Below, piece after piece: positions 22,649-34,225 of a stretch of DNA of 64,000 nucleotides. The DNA comes from Amorphophallus konjac. Taxonomy: Eukaryota > Streptophyta > Magnoliopsida > Alismatales > Araceae. The notes beneath the pieces are model-generated. The model was not told the origin of the DNA, searched no databases, and was given only the letters and a program-made list of their open reading frames with translations. A program made the translations under genes and the position numbers. Every line of letters begins with the position of its first letter. Position 1 is the first letter of the stretch. The stretch spans positions 17,198,856 to 17,262,855 of the forward strand of contig CM040117.1 in assembly GCA_022559845.1 (NCBI GenBank), given 5' to 3'.

Positions 22649-23265
22649 CGACATTCATTGTCACCTTCAAGCGACAACGCCGGAACAAGAAGAAGGCTAA
22701 TAGGGACAAACCTATTATCTTCTATGAGGGAGACATGGTCCCTCAAGCCCCGTCAGATGATGACTTCGGCTGGTCAAGGCAAGCCGATGATACCCCTGAA
22801 GTAGTTCAGGTGTGGGGTGACCTATCGCCGCATATTCAAGAAATGTGTTTGAAGCAACACATTCCCCTGTGGCAAACTCCTGCCCAACAAAGATACTTCC
22901 GTCGACTGTGGGACCCTTCCCAGATCCGGGGGCAACCCCCGTCCTTCCATAAGGATACCAGGGGGCTTGGTTACGACCGGGACCTAGATTTCTGTGTCCA
23001 CTACGCAGTCAACGTCGCATGCATGGCACTACCAGCCGACGATCAAGCTAGAGTCGAAGCCAAATTCGACAGCTCCGGGGATGAGGGAGAGGAAATCCTG
23101 ATCCCGATCTCCGCCAAAGCCAGAACCCTGACTCAAGCAGTCGGGGAACCTTCTTCGCCTCCCTGCCAAGACAAAGGAGCAGAGAAAGCTTCTCCGGTCT
23201 CTCAGCCAGTCGAGGGACCCAGTTCAATAAACCCTCCTGAGGGGGGGGGATCTTGCTGGTCCTAA
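22588..23265 (+). pseudogene. Tat-A protease-RT linker
   Basis: This open frame of about 225 codons contains a basic patch (KRQRRNKKKANRDK), an acidic middle and a Pro/Ser-rich end. I recognise no domain. It occupies the same place as the G-patch-containing linker of Tat-B but shows no clear G-patch. Confidence 0.5.
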
Positions 23266-23331
23266 CTGCGAAAGATTGCTAGCTCAGCCAAGCAACCCCG
23301 AGGAGACCTCAGCAACCCCAGTTGATGACTG

Positions 23332-24666
23332 TTGGCCACAAGCCGGCGGCCCAGATCGATCCCTAGCGGGTCCCAGCAACAACTGCCCTCCGGTCTCTTC
23401 AGCATCAATCGGTGGCTTCGAGAACTAAGAAATACACGAGCCGACACTGATGATGATGATTTCATCGACTTCCAACCCGCTCCTCCCGAGCTGGAGGACG
23501 GTGGCCAGGCGATCGTCGATGATCTTGTGAAGATCAACTTGGGCGGAGATGAAGCCCCTCAGCCTACGTTCGTCAGCGCTCTCCTTACTGAGGCAGAGAA
23601 GCAGGACTACAAGCAACTCTTGCTTGAATACAAAGACTGCTTCACCTGGACATACAAGGAGATGCCAGGGCTAGACCCCTCCGTAGTGGAGCACGACCTA
23701 GCCATTTCTCCCTCAGTCGCTCCAGTCAAGCAACCACAGTGGCGCATGCGCTACGAGCTGGAGCTCCAGGTCTCGATCGAAGTCCATAAAATGGCGGAGG
23801 TCGACTTCATCGAGCCGTGCACCTACCCGATCTGGCTCGCCAACATAGTTCCAGTCAAGAAGAATAATGGTCAAGTCCACATCTGCGTCGACTTCCGGGA
23901 CCTCAACAAAGCCTGTCCGAAGGACAACTTCCCAGTCCCAATCACAGAAACGATGGTCGATATGACCACCGGTCATGAAGCCTTATCTTTTATGGATGGA
24001 TCGTCCGGTTACAATCAAATCCGGATGTCCCTTAAAGACAAGAACCACACAGCCTTCAGATCCCCCAAAGGGATTTTCAACTACAAACGCATGCCCTTCA
24101 GTTTGAAGAATGCTGGTGCTACCTACCAAAGGGACATGACCAAAATATTCGACGAGATGCTACATAACACTGTCAAATGCTATGTCGACGACCTCGTCGT
24201 CAAGACTAAAAGGTGCGAAGACCATTTGCGCGACCTCCGCCAAGTCTTCGAGCGTCTCCGGCAATATGGGCTCAAAATGAACCCCATGAAATGCGCCTTT
24301 GGCGTATCCAGTGGCAAGTTTCTCAACTTCATCGTCAGGTACCGAGGAATCAAGGTGGATCCCAGCAAGATCAAAGCGATCCGGGAGCTTCCACCACCCA
24401 GCAACATCACCGAACTTAGGTCATTCCAAGGGAGGCTGACCTACATTCGGAAGTTTATCTCTAACCTCTCCGGTCGGTGCGCGCCTTTCAGCAAGCTGAT
24501 GAAGAAAGACGCCCTGTTTACATGGAACTCAGAATGCCAGGCGGCTTTCGAGCAAATCAAGGAGTACCTCCTAACTCCCCTAGTCCTGGGGGCACCAGTC
24601 AAGGGTAAACCCCTCATCCTTTACATTGCGGCCATGGACACTTTGTTGGGAGCTCTGTTGGCATAA
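23332..24666 (+). pseudogene. Tat-A reverse transcriptase
   Basis: The full gypsy RT core is present: EMPGLDPSVVEHDL at the entry, CVDFRDLNKACPKDNFPVP, the LSFMDGSSGYNQI catalytic-Asp block, MPFSLKNAGATYQR and the active site CYVDDLVVK, then the thumb and connection segments. RVT_1 copies RNA to DNA. The frame is open for 444 codons and ends in TAA at 24664-24666, where the first RNase H should continue in frame. That and a TAG at 24736-24738 are nonsense mutations. Confidence 0.93.
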
Positions 24667-25159
24667 ATCAATGAAGAAGGTAAAGAGCAACCCCTCTATT
24701 ACCTCAGCCGGAAGCTAATCGGTGCCGAGTACCACTAGTCCCCTATGGAAAAGGTTTGCTTGGCATTGGTGTTCGCAGTTAAGAAGCTGCGGCATTACCT
24801 CCTATCTCATCAAGTCGATCTTATATCCAAGCACGACCCCCTGAAGTACCTCCTTCGACGACCTATCCTCTCAGGCAGACTGGGAAGGTGGGCCCTCCTT
24901 TTGATGGAGTACGCATTACCTATGTCCCTAAAAAAGCAATTAAGGGACAAGGTATGGCTGAATTCTTGGCAGCCCATCCAGTGCCAGACGACTCACCCTT
25001 CAGCTCGGAGCTCCCGGACGAGGAGTCCCTTGCTACTCAATCACAACAACCGGTTGAACAGAGTGGAGATATCTTGCATTACTGGCAGCAAAGCGCTCTC
25101 ACAACCACTGTTGTTCAATCACAATAACCAGTTGAACAGAGCGGAGATGTCTTGCATTA
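24667..25159 (+). pseudogene. Tat-A first (gypsy-type) RNase H remnant
   Basis: QPLYYLSRKL, EKVCLALVFAVKKLRHYL and PLKYLLRRPILSGRLGRWALLLMEY follow the RT-connected RNase H of gypsy elements. Two nonsense codons, a frameshift near 24890 and a ~80-bp local duplication at its end disrupt it. In the Tat lineage this first RNase H is often degenerate because a second domain is present. Confidence 0.82.
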
Positions 25160-25181
25160 TTGGTAGAAAACGCTCTCACAG
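25036..25181 (+). repeat. Imperfect tandem duplication of ~80 bp
   Basis: The segment containing TTGAACAGAGTGGAGAT...TTGCATTACTGGCAG (about 25036-25106) recurs at about 25117-25181 with several substitutions. It falls in the linker between the two RNase H domains, so it lengthens the linker and introduces stops. Confidence 0.8.
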
Positions 25182-25978
25182 CCAGCGTGCCTTACTGGGA
25201 GCTCTACTCCGACGATGCTTCCCGAGGGATCACCCGGAGTAATCATGACCCAGCCACCACGGCGGGTGCCGGCATAGTCTTTCTGACTTCTCAGGGTGGA
25301 GTTTTATACAACTCCTGCACCCTCATGAAGTCCCTAACCAACAATGAAGCTGAGTATGAAGCTCTACTCATCGGGCTCCAGATGGCTCTCCACATGGGCA
25401 TTAAATGCCTCAAGGCCTATGGAGACTCCCAGCTGATAGTCCGACAGGTCCTCGGCATCTATGACGTGCGGAAGCCAGAGCTAGTCTCGTACCATACTGC
25501 CATCACCAGACTAACCCAGAAGTTCTATTTCTTCGAAATAGATCACATTCCTAGGAGCAGCACTGCTCAGGCGGATGCCTTAGCAAAATTGGCCGCGGCC
25601 ATCAAGCTCCCTCCTGAGGGCGAGGTCGACATCGTCATCAAGCACATAAGGCTGATGCCGAGCTCACTCGAAGGCAACACCGGTCTTACCATTTATGAGG
25701 TCCGTGACCTGGACCAGAGCACATCTCCAGAAGAAAATGATTGGCATACCCCTATCATCAAATTCAAGAAAGGGTGGCTTCCCCCTGACCGAGCTCAAAG
25801 GGTTCAGCTACTCCGTCGAGCAACCTCCTACGAGTTGATTGGCGACTCCCTGTATCGGCTTGTCCACGAGAAGGACAAGTCAATTCTCCTAAGATGTGTC
25901 TCTCTACGGAGGCTCGAGCCATCATGCAGGAGGTCCACTCCGGATTGTGCGGCGCACACCAGGCCGGAGAGTGAATGA
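25160..25978 (+). pseudogene. Tat-A second (archaeal-type) RNase H
   Basis: WELYSDDAS, NNEAEYEALLIGL, AYGDSQLIVRQVLG and AQADALAKLA supply the Asp-Glu-Asp-Asp set of an RNase H1-like fold. A second, separately acquired RNase H between RT and integrase is a known Tat-lineage trait. The frame is open for 272 codons and runs towards the integrase HHCC region, then shifts frame near 25900. The catalytic residues look intact. Confidence 0.88.
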
Positions 25979-27027
25979 AACACAACATCAATCTCAAAGG
26001 CTTCTACTGGCCAACCATGTACGCGGACTACATCCAGTATGCCCGTACATGCCATCAATGCCAAGCCTCCAGCCCAGTACCCAGAAGACCTCCTAACCCA
26101 CTACGTCCCACAGCCCCCACCTGGCCATTCGCTGAGTGGGGCATGCACATCGCGAGGCCTTTCCCGCCATCTTCCAAGGGCCATAAATACATCTTGGCCA
26201 CCACTGATTATTTCTCTCGCTGGGCGGGGGCTCTACCTTTACGAGAGGTCACCGGGGAAATAGTTGCTAGATTCGTCCGGCACAACATTATATACCGATT
26301 CGGTACTCCCAGTCGCATAATGTCCGACAACGGGACACCCTTCAAGAATAAGGCCGTATACCAGTTAGCGGCCAAATTCCACATCGACTGGAGAACCTCT
26401 TTGGTCTACAACCCCCAGGCTAATGGCTTAGCGGAAGCCTTCAACAAAACCCTCTGTAAGCTCCTGGCTAAGATGGTTAGCCACCGGAAACGTGACTGGG
26501 GTGAAAAGGTCTTCAAAGCATTATGGGCCTATCGGACGGTCTACAAAAGCCCCACGGGGTGCTCGCCTTTCTCCCTTGCTTACGGGACAGAAGCAGTTGT
26601 CCCCATCGAAGTCCAGTTAGCCTCTTATCGTGTGGCAATCCACACCGACCTTGCCGGCTCTGATGAAGACGAGTACCGGAGAAGGCTAGAAGAGCTCGCC
26701 GATCTTGAAGGAAAGCGACTCGAAGCCTACAAACACCTGTAAATGTACCAGGCCCGCATGGCCCGGGCCTATGATAAGCTCGTCAAACAGCGAGCTTTCA
26801 AGCAAGGCGACCTTGTCATGATCAAGGAAAAAGAGGTCATGGTGGGGCGCTCCAGTGGAAAAGTACAGCCAAATTGGCGAGGTCTATACATCATCCAGAA
26901 TGTCTATGAGGGTGGGGCCTACACGGTCGTTGATCACAAAGGTCATAGGCCGTTCCCGCCTCTCAACGGTAAACACATGAAGCTGTATTATGCGCCAGAG
27001 CACGAGTTCGCGCGCCAGCCAGACTAA
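25975..27027 (+). pseudogene. Tat-A integrase
   Basis: The zinc-binding region (YARTCHQCQA), the core and the C-terminal domain (VQPNWRGLYIIQNVY) are present. Of the catalytic D-D-E, the second (MSDNGTPF) and third (NGLAEAFNK) are kept. The first is replaced: the motif reads WGMHIARPF with His codon CAC at 26146-26148 where gypsy integrases have Asp. An in-frame TAA at 26740-26742 splits the C-terminal domain from the core. This copy could not integrate by its own enzyme. Confidence 0.92.
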
Positions 27028-27747
27028 GGCGCACGTCTTAGCTACTACCAATAAGGCCGGCCCTCCCCGTGAAGGATCTAATCGGCCAATTCTCCCAATC
27101 ATCAATTCCAAGTCAACCAACTAGCCCAGTTCCCCAGAACCAACGCCAAACGTCCACGGGAACTAATCTCCTGCCCTCGTTCCCGTCACCACGGGAGCAC
27201 GAGCACTTCTGCACCAGCACCAGCCTAGCCGCCAGGCTCACAGGTAAGTCAAAAAAAAATATATATATATAAAGATGGGGTTAAAAATAGAGATGCCCCG
27301 GCAGACCCAGTCATCCTCACCACAATAGGGTAGCTGGGGGCAAGAAGGCCAGTAACCCGGCCAAGCTGAAAACCCGAGAGGGTGCTTTAGGCAAAATCGG
27401 GTAACCCCTCGACGTGAAAACCCGCAAGGGCGCGTCGGAAAAAGCTAACGGGGGTCGGCTCTAGCGAAAACCCGAAAGGGCGGTAGAGCCGATAACGAGA
27501 AAATCTTCTTCTTCCCACCAGTCAGAATGGCCTTCCACCTATTTCTTGGTGGGCCGTTAGCCTCATCTAGAGCCAGTCTCCAATCCATTCGCACTACTAC
27601 GGCGTAAACCCTCCAATCCCCAGTTAATCTTGCATTATTCCTGCTCAGTTTGGCCACCCTTTAGCCCTTGCTTCGGCAACAACGACATATTCTTTAATTT
27701 CCATAATTCATTAGGTAGCTTTAGAAACAAAGTGTTAGGTTCTAGAT
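27028..27747 (+). other. Tat-A 3' untranslated region, cut by Tekay-1
   Basis: This is non-coding sequence after integrase. It contains an A-rich/AT repeat at about 27249-27272 and three GNRA-capped hairpins at 27357-27492. The sequence stops at 27747 where the Tekay-1 LTR begins; the polypurine tract and 3' LTR of Tat-A must lie beyond the window. Confidence 0.75.
27357..27492 (+). promoter_or_regulatory. Three RNA hairpins with GNRA tetraloops
   Basis: Three copies of GAAAACCC-GNRA-GGG occur with loops GAGA (27376-27379), GCAA (27424-27427) and GAAA (27474-27477). Each is enclosed by its own outer stem: AAGC/GCTT; CGACG/CGTCG (27410-27414 with 27433-27437); and TCGGCTCTA/TAGAGCCGA (27455-27463 with 27484-27492). 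Different outer sequences keep pairing and all loops obey G-N-R-A. That argues for structured RNA in the element's sense transcript. The function is unknown. Confidence 0.7.
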
Positions 27748-29630
27748 TGTCACGCCCCGAACCGATAGCAGCGGAACGTGTCGTTTGCTCGGAACGTGAT
27801 AGTTGAACAGTCATGTCAATCAGAGCATAGTCATTTCCACAAAACACAATTTGGATAAATAATAAATTTCATTTCAAATATAAGTTCTTTACATATTCGG
27901 GCCCATAATAAACGAAAAGACTCAATAAAAAAAAATTACAAGGAAACATAAGACGCAAGATAACCAGACTAGAAGGTTCATCTAGATGTCAGAGTTCTCT
28001 TCACTCTTGCCCTTGCCCATCGTGTTCGGTCTCGCCATTACTAAGGTCATTACCTGAAAAACATTGGAAAACGCAGGATGAGCGAAAGCTCAGTAGGACT
28101 TAATATCTCATGCTTCCAAGCTAGCTTTAAGTCAATTATAGTTTAACATGCTCATGCAGGTCATGCAAGACATAGAAAGCGAGAACTATAATAACACGAG
28201 ATAAATTCAAGAACTAATATAAACAAACGAGTAAGCAAGATGCTAGATAAACTCATGAAGAGTAAGGACGATGATAATCAAGAGAGTATAGCAAGATCTA
28301 ATCAAGTACTTTCTCAAGTTAGTCAAGAGCATTCATGAGGAAATATAACATTCATCTCTCTATGACGAACACTATCACGAGAGCTTCAAGGTATCCATTA
28401 TTGTGAAGGATCTTTGTGACAAGATAACGAGTACTATCAATGGGATAATTCAAGAACATCTATGATGATCGATATAAAAGTAGGACAATTACTTCTACAA
28501 GCACCACATAGCATTTGTCAAGACACTAAGGGAATATCACGATGATATGATAACCCCTCCAATAAGGCAAATCAAGATCTTTTCATGACGAACAATAAGT
28601 TGTAGAAAGGTGTGCTATGATGGCAATTACTCCCGATCATTACTATCACGAGAGCGTTTGCACATCTAACACTATATAGGATTGGCCAATGCACTAAGGG
28701 GAAAATCACGACGATATGACCACCCCTCATGGAAATAGCACTAGTTAGTATTTGGTCGCACACTTAGGAGTTCTCACGACTATATATTGCCCCTAAATGC
28801 CAATAACCGAGTTGGTGAATGCCAGCACCCGATCATCGTATACCGGTAACGTTTGGACTTTGCCTCGCCCAATAGGGGCAGATCAGGACCCGTAGCATTT
28901 AAAATGTCATTTTAGTGGGACCCATAGCCCCTGACATTTAATCTAGACTAATTCCATATTAATGGCCAAGAATTTCAAGGATCAAGTATGTACGAGCAAT
29001 AGGGTAGATTTCATTGAACATAGATTTAAGATAGACCTCGACAAGTCTAGAACAGTGGCACACAAAAACCGAGAGAATTCGAGAAATTTGGGAGATTGGC
29101 ATCTCGCCAGAGTGCCATATATTTAAGAGGTCGCGCCCACAATGGTGGTCACTTATTCTCTGATCAAAGCATTGAAGAATTGGTGCCTCCACAATACGGT
29201 TGCTCTTACACTAAGCGCCCGCCAATAAGGTCACCCCTTCAACATGCTCATGACAGAAAACGGTGATAACCAATGTAGTCACTAATCAAAAGACTAACAG
29301 AGTTCTAGGGTTCTTGTGGTACAACCAGCTCAGTCGGCCTTGAGGGAATCCAAGGCTACGAGGAGACTTACGGAGGTCCCAATGACTAACTCGCCAATCC
29401 AAAGGAACGGAATGTCCAATGGAGAGCTCGTATGTCATCGAGAGTTGAGGTGTATACGTGAAACAATCATGAAACATGGACTCCATCTACGGACGTGAGA
29501 TGAGAGTGCCAAAAGACCCGCAGTATGGGTCAAAAACGGAAGTAAACGATCAGAACATGATTGCGTTAATTATAGAATTCAAGTCCCTCCAATTCTATAA
29601 TTAACTATAATTAAATAAACTTATATTATT

Positions 29631-29910
29631 TGACGCCCGTGGGTGGCGTCATTTATTAATTAGCGTCCTCTTGGGGGACGTTAATTTTTATGATTTTTAA
29701 CTTAATTTATTTAACAAGCATTCAGATTTATATCTATTTAATTGAATAAATTCAAAAACATACTTTAAAAGGCACATTGATTTATTTAAAATAATTTAAG
29801 GAAATAGAATATATGATAATTAGGAAAAATACAAGGATTCCATATATATATTTTTCATAATGTTCGGTTATATATTTTAATAAATATGGGTTTTCAAAGA
29901 TATTCATACA

Positions 29911-29956
<46 letters not shown>

Positions 29957-30706
29957 TTATATATATATGTATATATTAATCTGACGCCTAGGAACAGTGG
30001 CGTCCAATTTTAAAGTAACGACCATTTTTGGGTCGTTATTTCAAAAAATTTTATTTTCAAACCTCCCGTTTCTATTCTTAACCATGTCGGAATCTAGCTT
30101 ATAATATACCGAAATGACCGGCTCGAAAAACTCTACCTAACCATACGTTCAAAATAATTTTTCGTTAAGAGACGGGGGATCTTGCGATAGGGGGCATGAA
30201 AAACGGTGCAACCACTTTCACTACCTTGGTCTCCACCCCAATAGTACGCCCATAAATTTTCATGGCCAAAGGATACTACTATACCTATGAACAACTATTA
30301 ATGCTAAAACTCATAACTAACATATGTTCAATTGACGACTGGTCGTTGGTCATTTTTTTGAATTCCATTAATTGACGACTGTGTTGATGCCATCTTCTAT
30401 GAATATAACGCCCTAGGCAGGGTCATTAATTCAAAGAAATGACATGGTGAAGGGCGTCATTTCTTTTTTCACCAGATTGATTTTTGAACAGTGGTATTTT
30501 TCCAATATAATTATTTTTATGACAATATATATATATGGATAGGTCAAGAAAAATAGCAGGATTCCAAAACTCTATTCATGCATTAAATCAGATTATTGGT
30601 TACATTGATATTAAAATTTTAAACTATGTAATTTATTAATTCATATGGAATTGACGACCGTTTTGATGGGCGTCAAAAGGAATTAGCGCCCTGATGAGGG
30701 TCGCTA
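29631..30706. repeat. Paired 20-24 nt dyads TRRCG...CGYYA in Tekay-1 LTR
   Basis: Dyads begin at 29631 and 29661, 29982 and 30016, 30333 and 30373, 30406 and 30440, and 30652 and 30684. Each is an imperfect inverted repeat such as TGACGCCC...GGCGTCA or TAACGACC...GGTCGTTA, and the partners of most pairs start 30-34 bp apart. The first three pairs begin 351 bp apart, suggesting an old duplication of a larger block. Confidence 0.8.
29908..29975. repeat. (AT)n microsatellite
   Basis: A run of AT dinucleotides with a few TTTA interruptions inside the Tekay-1 LTR. Confidence 0.95.
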
Positions 30707-31995
30707 TTTACAAAAATTTCAGAACTCGACAGAGACACAACGGTGAACTATCTGCATGATGTATATATATGATTTTAGCTTCAAATCATGATTAAACTTA
30801 GTTTGGGATATGAAACTTGAGAAAACCTACTTGTTCTAACGATCTAGCATGATGATTATATAATATTTTGCTTGGGAGATTGCCTACCTTTTGGTGTTTA
30901 TAAGGATGGAGATGCAGAACAATGAAAAACAAATAATAATAGAAGAAGTCTGCTTGCTTCTTCCCCTACAGCAACAACAATAGCTTTACATAGCTGCAAT
31001 TGCACTTCAACGGTAGTAGCACACTATAGCAGAGGAAGAAGGCATGCATGTGTGTCAACGTAGGGAGGAAGAAGACCCCACTATCCTGCACGAACTCCAC
31101 GAATTCCCTTTCGAACGAAGCCTTTTTGCAATAGTCGGGTTCTGCTACTTAAAATGTGTCTTATTTATAAGATTAACCTCTTGAGAGTCTTACTGCAACT
31201 AGTATTTCCTTTATTTAAAATCCTTAACCAAGTTATATCTAAAACCTATTCCTACCCAAACGACAGCCGCCTACCAAAATTTGTGTGTGAAACCCTAAAA
31301 CTTATCATATGCACAGTCGATCATGGGTACGTGGATTGGCATATGGAGTTGGCTATTATGAGTGTTGGGTTATAAAAGGAGGAATGGGCTTTGTAGCTCA
31401 TGTGGCAAGTGTTTGGGGTTGAGGTAAAGTGAGGGTTTCATAGCTGGGCTTTTTACCCTACAATTTAACATGTTTAAGTCCTGCACCTTTATTTAAGGCC
31501 CATTTAATTATGTAACCCATTTGTGTGTAGTCTACCTAGTCTCACTTTTAAGAAGCTCATTAGGTTAATATAATTGGGTTGGGTCTTTATTCTTGCAAAT
31601 TATCATGGGTTAAGCCTTAAACCTTTATTAAGGCCCACTAATTAAATTTGTTTGAACTATAATGGGCTTTAGCTTCTTCATGTATTTAGTGTAGCTGGAC
31701 ATATTATATATTTCTTGAGATAGAACTTATATAGAGATTTTATATCTTATAATCTTATTTATTTATCTTTCTTATTGAATTTTACCATTGTCTTGGATAG
31801 CAGAGTCGGGTTCTATCGTATGACACTTAACTCAGTCATGTACCCCTATAAAAGGAATTACTTATAACTCTTATAACCTTTTAATTAATATGTAGGTTCA
31901 TTTTCTATTTAGACTATTGCTTTTATCAAAATTTTATTACCCATTTTTTTGACAACTAATAATATTTAACTTTTTAGAAATTTCGGGGTGCTACA

Positions 31996-32187
31996 CCCTC
32001 CCCCACTTAAAAGAATTTGGTCCCCAAATTCACATAGTTTCCTTTCCAAAATTTGTGGGGGTAAGATCACCATATCTAAAGCATGTATTCTGGCTAGATC
32101 ATTCACATATCATGCTAAGTACTTAAGGTCATATCCGATTCATGTAGGTTTTAGATGAGATAGGTTTATAGGGTTACCTTTCGTTAC
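31996..32187 (-). other. Tekay-1 polypurine tract and 3' UTR
   Basis: On the minus strand the tract reads AAGTGGGGGAGGG directly next to the LTR end. Upstream, GAATTTGGGGACCAAATTC resembles the last pol codons of Tekay elements, so this is a deletion scar joining gag to the end of pol. Confidence 0.82.
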
Positions 32188-33087
32188 TTACGGTGCTTCT
32201 TCCTTTAAGAGTGGACATCGAGTAATTTTGTGATATTTGCTTCCACAACGGATGCATTTTCCAAGTTTATACCAACACTCGTCTGGATTGTGCCTTCCCT
32301 TCTTGCAATGCTCGCATTTCCCCTTGGCCGGAACAATTTGTCGATCTTTATTTCGGGGTTTCTTATTTTCATAGAATTTGTTGTCTCCATTAATTCTCTT
32401 TTTGCCGTTCACATTTTCCTTGTTCTTGGATCCATTTGGTAAGTCCTTCTTGGCGGCCTTTCCTTTGATTCTTTCCATCATATCCATAGCATCTTCCAAG
32501 AGTTGAGCTTTTCTAACCATCTCCGTATATGTTTGAATTTCTAGTGGAGCTAGTTGAGGTATAAGTTCCACCTTCAAGCCATTCATAAATCTCTTTGCTC
32601 TCATTTTCTCCGTGCAAACTAAGTGTGGTGCATATCGGGCCAATCTAGAAAACCTCGCTTCATACTCGGCGACTGACAGACGACGTTGCTTCAAAGCCAC
32701 AAATTCCATAGCTTTCTTCTCGTGAATTCTTTCCGAGAAATACTTTTCATTAAAGTGTTCTAAGAATTCGTCCCATGTATCTTGCTCGTTAGGCAAGATT
32801 GCTTCCACGGATCCCCACCATACTCGGGCATCCTTCTCTAATTGATATGTTCCTAATAGTACCTTCTCTTCATCGGTGCATTGCATCACCTTAAAGGTCC
32901 TCACCCAATTCTCTGCTTCATCCGGGTCAGTCGACCCACTAAACTTAGGGGGGTTTATTTTTTGGAACTTCCGATGCAAATCCCCGGCTCCATGCCGTGC
33001 TCCACCTTGTGCAACTTGTTGCAAGGCTTGCGTTAAACCCTGGACAGTGCGTTGCATCTCTCTCCACTAAGCTCTCTCAGCGGCCAT
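32188..33087 (-). pseudogene. Tekay-1 gag (Retrotrans_gag plus two zinc knuckles)
   Basis: The probable original ATG is at 33085-33087, with a TAG seven codons in (33067-33069). A second ATG at 33055-33057 begins a clean 289-codon frame ending at TAA. It contains the gag core (NWVRTFKVMQCTDEEKVLL, DARVWWGSVEAIL, FNEKYFSERIHEKKAMEF), an alpha-helical linker and two CCHC knuckles, CEHCKKGRHNPDEC and CIRCGSKYHKITRC. The product would form virus-like particles and bind RNA. Translation from the second ATG could still give almost the full Gag, the best-kept retroelement protein in the window. Confidence 0.88.
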
Positions 33088-33275
33088 TCTAGCCTACAAG
33101 AATAAAGTTTGGATTAATGATATTCATCTCTTGGTAGGTATCTAACGCGAATGTAACATATTTTATCATTTAACCCAAAGCTCTACCCAAATCTCGCAGG
33201 GTTCCTATAGGATAACTGACAAGGAGAACTCAATCTAAGACTTGAACCTGATGACCTAGGGATTTAGAAAGCCTA

Positions 33276-33288
33276 GGCTCTGATACCA
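33276..33288 (-). promoter_or_regulatory. Tekay-1 primer-binding site (initiator Met tRNA)
   Basis: The minus strand reads TGGTATCAGAGCC, matching the complement of initiator Met tRNA, 5 nt from the LTR start at 33294. Confidence 0.93.
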
Positions 33289-33293
33289 CCTTC

Positions 33294-34225
33294 TGTCACG
33301 CCCCGAACCGATAGCAGCGGAACGTGTCGTTTGCTCGGAACGTGGCAGTTGAACAGTCATGTCAATCAGAGCATAGTCATTTCCACAAAACACAATTTGG
33401 ACAAATAACAAATTTCATTTCAAATATAAGTCCTTTACATATTCGGGCCCATAATAAACGAAAAGACTCAATAAAAAAAAATTACAATGAAACATAAGAC
33501 GCAAGATAACCAGACTAGAAGGTTCATCTAGATGTCAGAGTTCTCTTCACTCTTGCCCTTGCCCATCGTGTTCGGTCTCGCCATTACTAAGGTTATTACC
33601 TGAAAAATATTGGAAAACGCAGGGTGAGCAAAAGCTCAGTAGGACTTAATATCTCATGCTTCCAAGCTAGCTTTAAGTCAATTACAGTTTAACATGCTCA
33701 TGCAGGTCATGCAAGACATAGAAAGTGAGAACTATAATAACACGAGATAAATTCAAGAACTAATATAAACAAACGAGTAAGCAAGATGCTAGATAAACTC
33801 ATGAAGAGTAAGGACGATGATAATCAAGAGAGTATAGCAAGATCTAATCAAGTACTTTCTCAAGTTAGTCAAGAGCATTCATGAGGAAATATAACATTCA
33901 TCTCTCTATGATGAACACTATCACGAGAGCTTCAAGGTATCCATTATTGTGAATGATCTTTGTGACAAGATAACGAGTACTATCAATGGGATAATTCAAG
34001 AACATCTATGATGATCGATATAGAAGTAGGATAATTACTTCTACAAGCACCACATAGCATTTGCCAAGACACTAAGGGAATATCACGACGATATGATAAC
34101 CCCTCCAATAAGGCAAATCAAGATCTTTTCATGACGAACAATAAGTTGTAGAAAGGTGTGCTATGATGGCAATTACTCCCGATCATTACTATCACGAGAG
34201 CGTTTGCACATCTAGCACTATATAG
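33294..34225 (-). repeat. Tekay-1 5' LTR, first segment (right copy)
   Basis: Aligns with 27748-28679 at about 97-98 percent by eye. It is interrupted at 34226 by the solo LTR and ends with the target duplication TATAG (34221-34225). Confidence 0.93.

Larger units (their letters stand above)
13790..27747 (+). mobile_element. Tat-A, degenerate Tat-lineage Ty3/gypsy element (3' LTR missing)
   Basis: The plus-strand order is gag, protease, RT, RNase H, second RNase H, integrase, which is the gypsy order with the additional archaeal-type RNase H known from the Tat lineage. Gag has CxxH...HxxxxC motifs typical of Tat. The codons are GC-rich, unlike the neighbouring AT-rich Tekay DNA. Nonsense codons and frameshifts occur in every module, the protease and integrase have lost active-site residues, and Tekay-1 inserted at 27748 separates the 3' end. 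No second LTR copy is in the window, so the LTR limits are inferred. Confidence 0.88.
27748..31995 (-). repeat. Tekay-1 3' LTR (left copy, complete, 4248 bp)
   Basis: Starts TGTCACG and ends GCTACA beside the polypurine tract. It has no domain-bearing ORF. It contains paired TGACG-type dyads (29631-30706), an AT dinucleotide run (29908-29975) and a minus-strand TATAAATAAG near 31162-31171, a candidate TATA box about 830 nt from the LTR 5' end on the minus strand. Confidence 0.93.
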
